This document shows, one piece after another, positions 60,553 to 64,000 of a stretch of DNA of 64,000 nt (positions are counted from its first letter, which is position 1; each line of letters opens with the position of its first letter). Origin of the DNA: Brooklawnia sp963780175 (lineage in GTDB: Bacteria; Actinomycetota; Actinomycetes; Propionibacteriales; Propionibacteriaceae). Position numbers and translations under genes: made by a program. A model generated the notes under the pieces. The model did not search any database. It saw nothing but the letters and a program-made list of their open reading frames with translations, and was not told the origin of the DNA. The stretch lies in contig CAWAAT010000003.1 in assembly GCA_963780175.1 (NCBI GenBank), positions 62,001 through 126,000 on the forward strand, written 5' to 3'.

Positions 60553-61479
60553 TCAGCCCAGCGGATGCTCCCGGAAAAACTCCCACATCAACCGGGTGGC
60601 GTCGATGTCGTCCGACGTGGGGCCGGTGATGAACTCGGGCAGCGGACGCCCACCCGGCCAGGTGTGTCCGCCGCCCGCCACGGTGTAGAGGACGACGTCC
60701 GCGTCGCCTCCCTCGGGACGCGTCCACCGCGTCCCGGTCACCTCTCCTTGCGCGGGTAGCTGCTCCTCGGTGGTGCAGCCGTTGCGGACGGCATAGTCGG
60801 CGACCCATTGGCGCACGTCCGGGGCCTCGCTGGCCGGGCCCTGCAGTGGGCCGCCCTCGAATGGGACGATCGGGTCGGCCGTGCCGTGGAACGCGATCAG
60901 CGGGACCGGGCGCCCCCGCTGGCAGGCGTCCCACGGATAGGTGAACAGGCCCGCGACCGTGCCGATGGCCGCGATGCGCTCAGACAGGACGCACGACATC
61001 ACGAAGGTCATGCCGCCGCCGTTGCTGATGCCGGTGACGTAGACACGGTCCGGGTCGATGGCGTAGTCACGGCTCAGCGAGTCGAGCAGTTCGGTGAGGA
61101 ACCGGATGTCGGCGGTCGTGTCGGCGGCTCCGGGGGTGTGGGACGCCCAGCGCAGCGGCAGCCCGGTGCCCATGGGGTGGACGACGATGAAGCCCTCCGA
61201 CTCGGCCAGCTCGCTCCACCGGGAGACGTTCTGCTGGTTGGCGGGCCACTGCGCGAAGCCGTGGATGTCGATGACCAGCGGCACCGGGTTCGCGGCGTCG
61301 TAGGACGCGGGCACGTGCAGCAGGTAGCGCCGCGTCGTGTCCGAGACGGTGATCGACCCGTTCGTCCGGTTGGCCACCAGAAACGCGCCCACCACAAGCG
61401 CGGGGAACGCGACCAGCAGGGCGAGCAGCGTCAGCAGCACCCGCACGATGGTGCGGCGGATCGGGTGCGTCTCGGGCAT
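60553..61479 (-). CDS. PHB-depolymerase-like alpha/beta-hydrolase esterase
   Basis: The protein has 308 residues from ATG 61479. An N-terminal membrane or signal segment (LLTLLALLVAFPALVVGAFLVA) is followed by a catalytic domain of the LpqC/esterase D-like PHB depolymerase family. PLVIDIHGFAQWPANQ is the oxyanion loop, VTGISNGGGMTFV carries the nucleophilic Ser, HGTADPIVPFEGG the Asp, and AGGGHTWPGG the His. It would act outside the membrane on esters of unknown identity. Its last 98 bases recur at 43417-43514 on the other side of the BREX island. Downstream is a palindromic repeat; upstream lies another, degraded one. Confidence 0.85.
   Translation of the reverse strand: MPETHPIRRTIVRVLLTLLALLVAFPALVVGAFLVANRTNGSITVSDTTRRYLLHVPASYDAANPVPLVIDIHGFAQWPANQQNVSRWSELAESEGFIVVHPMGTGLPLRWASHTPGAADTTADIRFLTELLDSLSRDYAIDPDRVYVTGISNGGGMTFVMSCVLSERIAAIGTVAGLFTYPWDACQRGRPVPLIAFHGTADPIVPFEGGPLQGPASEAPDVRQWVADYAVRNGCTTEEQLPAQGEVTGTRWTRPEGGDADVVLYTVAGGGHTWPGGRPLPEFITGPTSDDIDATRLMWEFFREHPLG
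60554..60651. repeat. 98-base direct repeat, right copy (left copy 43417-43514)
   Basis: The 3' end of the intact esterase gene matches the fragment at 43417-43514 at 94 of 98 bases in the same orientation. The pair encloses pglW-pglX-pglY-pglZ and the linked ATPase and brx remnant, about 17.1 kb. Confidence 0.85.
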
Positions 61480-61519
61480 GCGACCAGCGTCCCACGTGCC
61501 CGCCGCGCCGACCGGCCAC

Positions 61520-61586
61520 ACGCATGCGACACGGCTTCCCGCGTCGATTTCACGTATGTCGGGCGTGGGACGCTAGGTCGCACGCG
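61520..61586. repeat. palindromic repeat family A, copy 5 (decayed)
   Basis: The outline (CGCATGCGACACGGCTTCCC, centre CACGTATGTC, right arm with GTCGCACGCGG) follows the other copies but with many mismatches. The last four codons of the TetR gene (PRAT and stop at 61573) fall inside it. Confidence 0.65.
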
Positions 61587-62175
61587 GCTGCGCCTCGGGG
61601 AGCCCGATCGGAGGTGCCAGCCGGGGATCGATCAGTTCGAGGGCCCGCCGCACCTCGTCCATGGTCTTGCTGGTATCGGATTGGGCGATGACCACCCCGT
61701 ACATCATCCGCTGCAGCAGCAGGACGTCGTTCGGGGTCCAGGCGGGGTCGGCCAGCCCGGCCTGCTGGGCCCGTGCCAGCGGCTCGGCGATCAGGTGCTC
61801 CAGACGCCGCGCCCCGAGCGATTCGGGCACCTTGGCGCGAGCCTCGATGACCATCTCGACGAACGCGACGGATCGCACCGTGTAGTCGACGACCAGGTGC
61901 CAGAGGCTGTGGAAGGACTCCGGGCCGTCCGTCTCTGCCGCGACGCGTTCCAGTTCGGCGAAGTTGTCGGCGAAGACCTCGAAGGCCAGGGTGAGCCGAT
62001 TCGGGAAGTGTCGATACAGCACGCCCTGCCCGACCCCGGCCGCCTTGGCGATGGCGTTCAGCGGCACCCGGTACCCCTGCTCGGCGAACAGACGCCGCGC
62101 GGACGCCAGGATCGCCGCCCGATTGCGAGGAGCTGCTGCGGGACCGCTATTGCGGGAGCGCGGTTGTGCAGGCAT
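61573..62175 (-). CDS. TetR family repressor
   Basis: ATG 62175 (MPAQPRSRNSG) is taken as start; a GTG at 62199 lies inside the operator and is unlikely. The protein has 200 residues. The DNA-binding helices are RAAILASARRLFAEQGY, then LNAIAKAAGVGQGVLYRHF, a textbook TetR N-terminus. The C-terminal ligand domain is unassigned. It is divergent from the flavoprotein gene. A likely -10 element (TACACT, reverse strand 62182-62187) lies six bases before the ATG and touches the 22-base palindrome at 62187, so the protein probably represses both itself and the dehydrogenase operon. The C-terminal PRAT is encoded by repeat sequence. Confidence 0.87.
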   Translation of the reverse strand: MPAQPRSRNSGPAAAPRNRAAILASARRLFAEQGYRVPLNAIAKAAGVGQGVLYRHFPNRLTLAFEVFADNFAELERVAAETDGPESFHSLWHLVVDYTVRSVAFVEMVIEARAKVPESLGARRLEHLIAEPLARAQQAGLADPAWTPNDVLLLQRMMYGVVIAQSDTSKTMDEVRRALELIDPRLAPPIGLPEAQPRAT

Positions 62176-62186
62176 GCTTGAAGTGT

Positions 62187-62208
62187 AACCGGACAGCACT
62201 GTCCGGTT
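62187..62208. promoter_or_regulatory. 22-base perfect palindrome, likely TetR operator
   Basis: Arms AACCGGACAG and CTGTCCGGTT are separated by CA. The site lies in the 50-base gap between the divergent TetR and flavoprotein genes, overlapping the TetR promoter and lying just before the AAGGAGG of the flavoprotein gene. Position and perfect symmetry fit a TetR-dimer binding site. Confidence 0.8.
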
Positions 62209-62225
62209 GCTATCAAGGAGGCGTC

Positions 62226-63878
62226 ATGAACGACACCTGGCAGCACACCTACGATCTGGTCGTGGCAGGCACCGGAGTGGCGGGCCTGTCGGCCGCCGTC
62301 ACCGCCGCTGACGCTGGACTGAAGGTCCTGATGCTTGAGAGCACCGACCGCTGGGGTGGCAGCAGCGCCATGTCGGGGGGCGGCATGTGGCTCCCCAACA
62401 ACCCGCTGATGAAACGCGACGGGGTGGGGGACTCGCGTGAAGACGCGCTGGCCTATCTTGAGGCGACCGTCGGCGACGCCGGCCCGGCAACCTCCCGCGA
62501 GCGCAAGGAGGCCTTCGTCGACGGCGTCGAGGGGTTCGTCTCCCTCGTCGAACGGCTCGGCGTCCGGTTCGCACGAGCCTCCGACTACCCCGACTACTAT
62601 CCCGAACGGCCCGGCGGCAAGATCGGCCGAGCTCTGGAGGTGGAGCCGTTCGACGTCCACCAGATCGCAGACTGGTGGGAGACCTCCCGGGGGCAGGACG
62701 GCGTCCCTGCACCGGTCAAGACCGACGACTTCTGGCTGCTCTCACGTGCCTGGTCGACCCCCGGAGGTTTCGTGCGCGGCGCCCAGGTGGTGTTCCGAGT
62801 CGTCGGCAGCCTCGCCCGCCGGCGCAAGGAAGTCGGGATGGGAGCCGCGGTCACGGCGGCGATGATGGACGTGGCGCTTCGCCTGGGCGTTGACGTGTGG
62901 TTGTCGGCACCGGCACAGGAGCTCCTGATCGAGAACGGCCGCGTTCTGGGAGTGCGGACGACCCGGGACGGCCAGTCGGTGCGAGTCCGGGGCGCCCGCG
63001 GCGTCGTCCTGGCCGGCGGCGGGTTCGACCACAACGCCGAATGGCGGCAGCGGTACCAGGGTGTCGACGGATCTGCGTCGTCCGGATCGAAGGGCAATGT
63101 GGGGACGGCCATCGAGGTCGGGATGGCTGCCGGAGCGGCTGTCGACCTGATGGACGATGCCTGGTGGGGAGGATCGATCCCGCCGGTCGGCGATGGCTCA
63201 GCTGGCTTCCTCGTCAGCGAACGGTCGATGCCCTTCTCGATCATCGTGGACGCCGTCGGCGACCGGTTCGCCAACGAGTCGGAGTCATATGTCGACCTTG
63301 GACACCACATGTTCGAGCACTTCGAAAAGGTGCCCGGAACCTGCTGGATGATCGCGGACGCCCGGCATGCGCGCAGGTACCTGCGTTCGTATGCGATGGA
63401 TCCGCGCGCGATCAAGGCGATGATCCAGGCCGGCGTGATGGTCAAGGCCCCCTCCCTGACGGAGTTGGCCCGCGGCATCAGCGTCGACCCGAACCGGCTC
63501 CGGGCCACGGTGGACCGCTTCAACGGATTCGCCCGTTCCGGCGTCGACCAGGATTTCGGACGCGGCAACTCGGCCTACGACCGCTACTACGGTGATCCGC
63601 TGGTACGTCCCAACCCCAACCTCGGCCCGCTCGAGAAGGGCCCGTTCGTCGCGGTTCAGGTGGTGACCGGCGACCTGGGCACCAAGGGGGGCCTGCTCAC
63701 AGACGACCACGCTCGAGTGCTGCGCCCCGATGGAACCATCATCGAAGGCCTGTACGCCACCGGCAACACCTCGGCGTCCGTCATGGGCCGCACCTACCCC
63801 GGACCCGGCTCGACCCTGGGGCCGGCCGCGGTCTTCGGTCATCTGGCAGCCCGCCATGCGGCTGCCAACCAGCAGTGA
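62226..63878 (+). CDS. FAD-dependent 3-ketosteroid delta-1-dehydrogenase-like oxidoreductase
   Basis: ATG 62226 follows AAGGAGG. The protein has 550 residues. DLVVAGTGVAGLSAAVTAAD is the FAD dinucleotide motif, followed by DRWGGSSAMSGGGMWLPNN, a KstD/fumarate-reductase feature. RGVVLAGGGFDHNAEWR is the second flavin region, and GLYATGNTSASVMGRTYPGPG with LGPAAVFGHLAA closes the FAD site. The layout fits delta-1-dehydrogenases of steroids or related cyclic ketones more than fumarate reductases, since the last Tyr-Pro-Gly-Pro-Gly run is typical of KstD. It is followed 25 bases later by a short-chain dehydrogenase, so the pair may be part of a catabolic operon under the TetR repressor. The substrate is not proven. 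Confidence 0.83.
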   Translation: MNDTWQHTYDLVVAGTGVAGLSAAVTAADAGLKVLMLESTDRWGGSSAMSGGGMWLPNNPLMKRDGVGDSREDALAYLEATVGDAGPATSRERKEAFVDGVEGFVSLVERLGVRFARASDYPDYYPERPGGKIGRALEVEPFDVHQIADWWETSRGQDGVPAPVKTDDFWLLSRAWSTPGGFVRGAQVVFRVVGSLARRRKEVGMGAAVTAAMMDVALRLGVDVWLSAPAQELLIENGRVLGVRTTRDGQSVRVRGARGVVLAGGGFDHNAEWRQRYQGVDGSASSGSKGNVGTAIEVGMAAGAAVDLMDDAWWGGSIPPVGDGSAGFLVSERSMPFSIIVDAVGDRFANESESYVDLGHHMFEHFEKVPGTCWMIADARHARRYLRSYAMDPRAIKAMIQAGVMVKAPSLTELARGISVDPNRLRATVDRFNGFARSGVDQDFGRGNSAYDRYYGDPLVRPNPNLGPLEKGPFVAVQVVTGDLGTKGGLLTDDHARVLRPDGTIIEGLYATGNTSASVMGRTYPGPGSTLGPAAVFGHLAARHAAANQQ

Positions 63879-63903
63879 AGCCCGACAAGACAAGGAGCCG
63901 GAA

Positions 63904-64000
63904 GTGAAGATCTTCGCGAAGAAGCCACCGACGATGGACGTGACGGGCAAGGTGTTCGTCGTCACCGGTGGTGGCAACGGGATCGGACGTGAAGTGGTGC
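63904..64000 (+). CDS. short-chain dehydrogenase/reductase, cut at window edge
   Basis: GTG 63904 follows AAGGAGCCGGAA. The visible 32 residues include GKVFVVTGGGNGIGREVV, the NAD(P)-binding TGxxxGIG motif of classical SDRs. The rest lies beyond the window. It is the next gene of the flavoprotein operon and probably acts on the same alcohol/ketone substrate class. Confidence 0.82.
   Translation, partial: MKIFAKKPPTMDVTGKVFVVTGGGNGIGREVV

Overview
The window is very GC-rich, with dense, often overlapping genes, frequent GTG starts and several likely leaderless promoters. This fits a high-GC actinobacterium. A relative of the Propionibacteriaceae is my guess from gene style only. I saw no rRNA, tRNA or CRISPR array.

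Layout. 1-5.1 kb: end of a nitroreductase gene, then a surface-sugar group (family 2 glycosyltransferase, pyruvyl-transferase-like protein), an L-asparaginase and a polysaccharide deacetylase. 5.1-7.7 kb: OmpR/KdpE-type regulator and PAS-rich sensor kinase. 7.9-18.0 kb: a sortase-built pilus locus, with a giant tip protein of about nine DUF11-like repeats, a backbone pilin (pilin motif, E-box, LPLTG) and two class C sortases. 18.1-24.1 kb: MHS-type transporter, small proteins, a cation exchanger, an O-acetylhomoserine sulfhydrylase with what looks like a Cys/Met leader-peptide attenuator, and an EamA transporter. 24.3-33.8 kb: uridine-kinase-like protein, HAD phosphatase, PLD-nuclease/SF2 helicase (DUF3427), a DcuS/DcuR-like two-component system divergent from a GntP transporter, and a META lipoprotein. 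33.9-39.9 kb: a roughly 2000-residue DUF4011 helicase with a Vsr-like nuclease region (Hhe-type defence architecture). 40.1-43.3 kb: an unrecognised membrane-protein/partner pair. 43.4-60.4 kb: a type 2 BREX (Pgl) island, pglW-pglX-pglY-pglZ, then a DUF4143 ATPase and a collapsed brxD/brxHI remnant. 60.5-64 kb: an esterase, whose 3' end recurs at the far side of the BREX island, then a TetR repressor with a palindromic operator, a ketosteroid-dehydrogenase-like flavoprotein and the start of a short-chain dehydrogenase.

Two features cut across the window. First, families of intergenic palindromic repeats: five copies of a roughly 62-bp element, plus related 43-50 bp elements built around GACCGAT. 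Second, many genes (5.5-19 kb, 51-56 kb and isolated sites) carry frameshifts. Those I resolved base by base are all explained by one extra base. This looks like uncorrected insertion errors in the assembly more than true pseudogenes, so I annotate such genes over their full span and say where the frame breaks.
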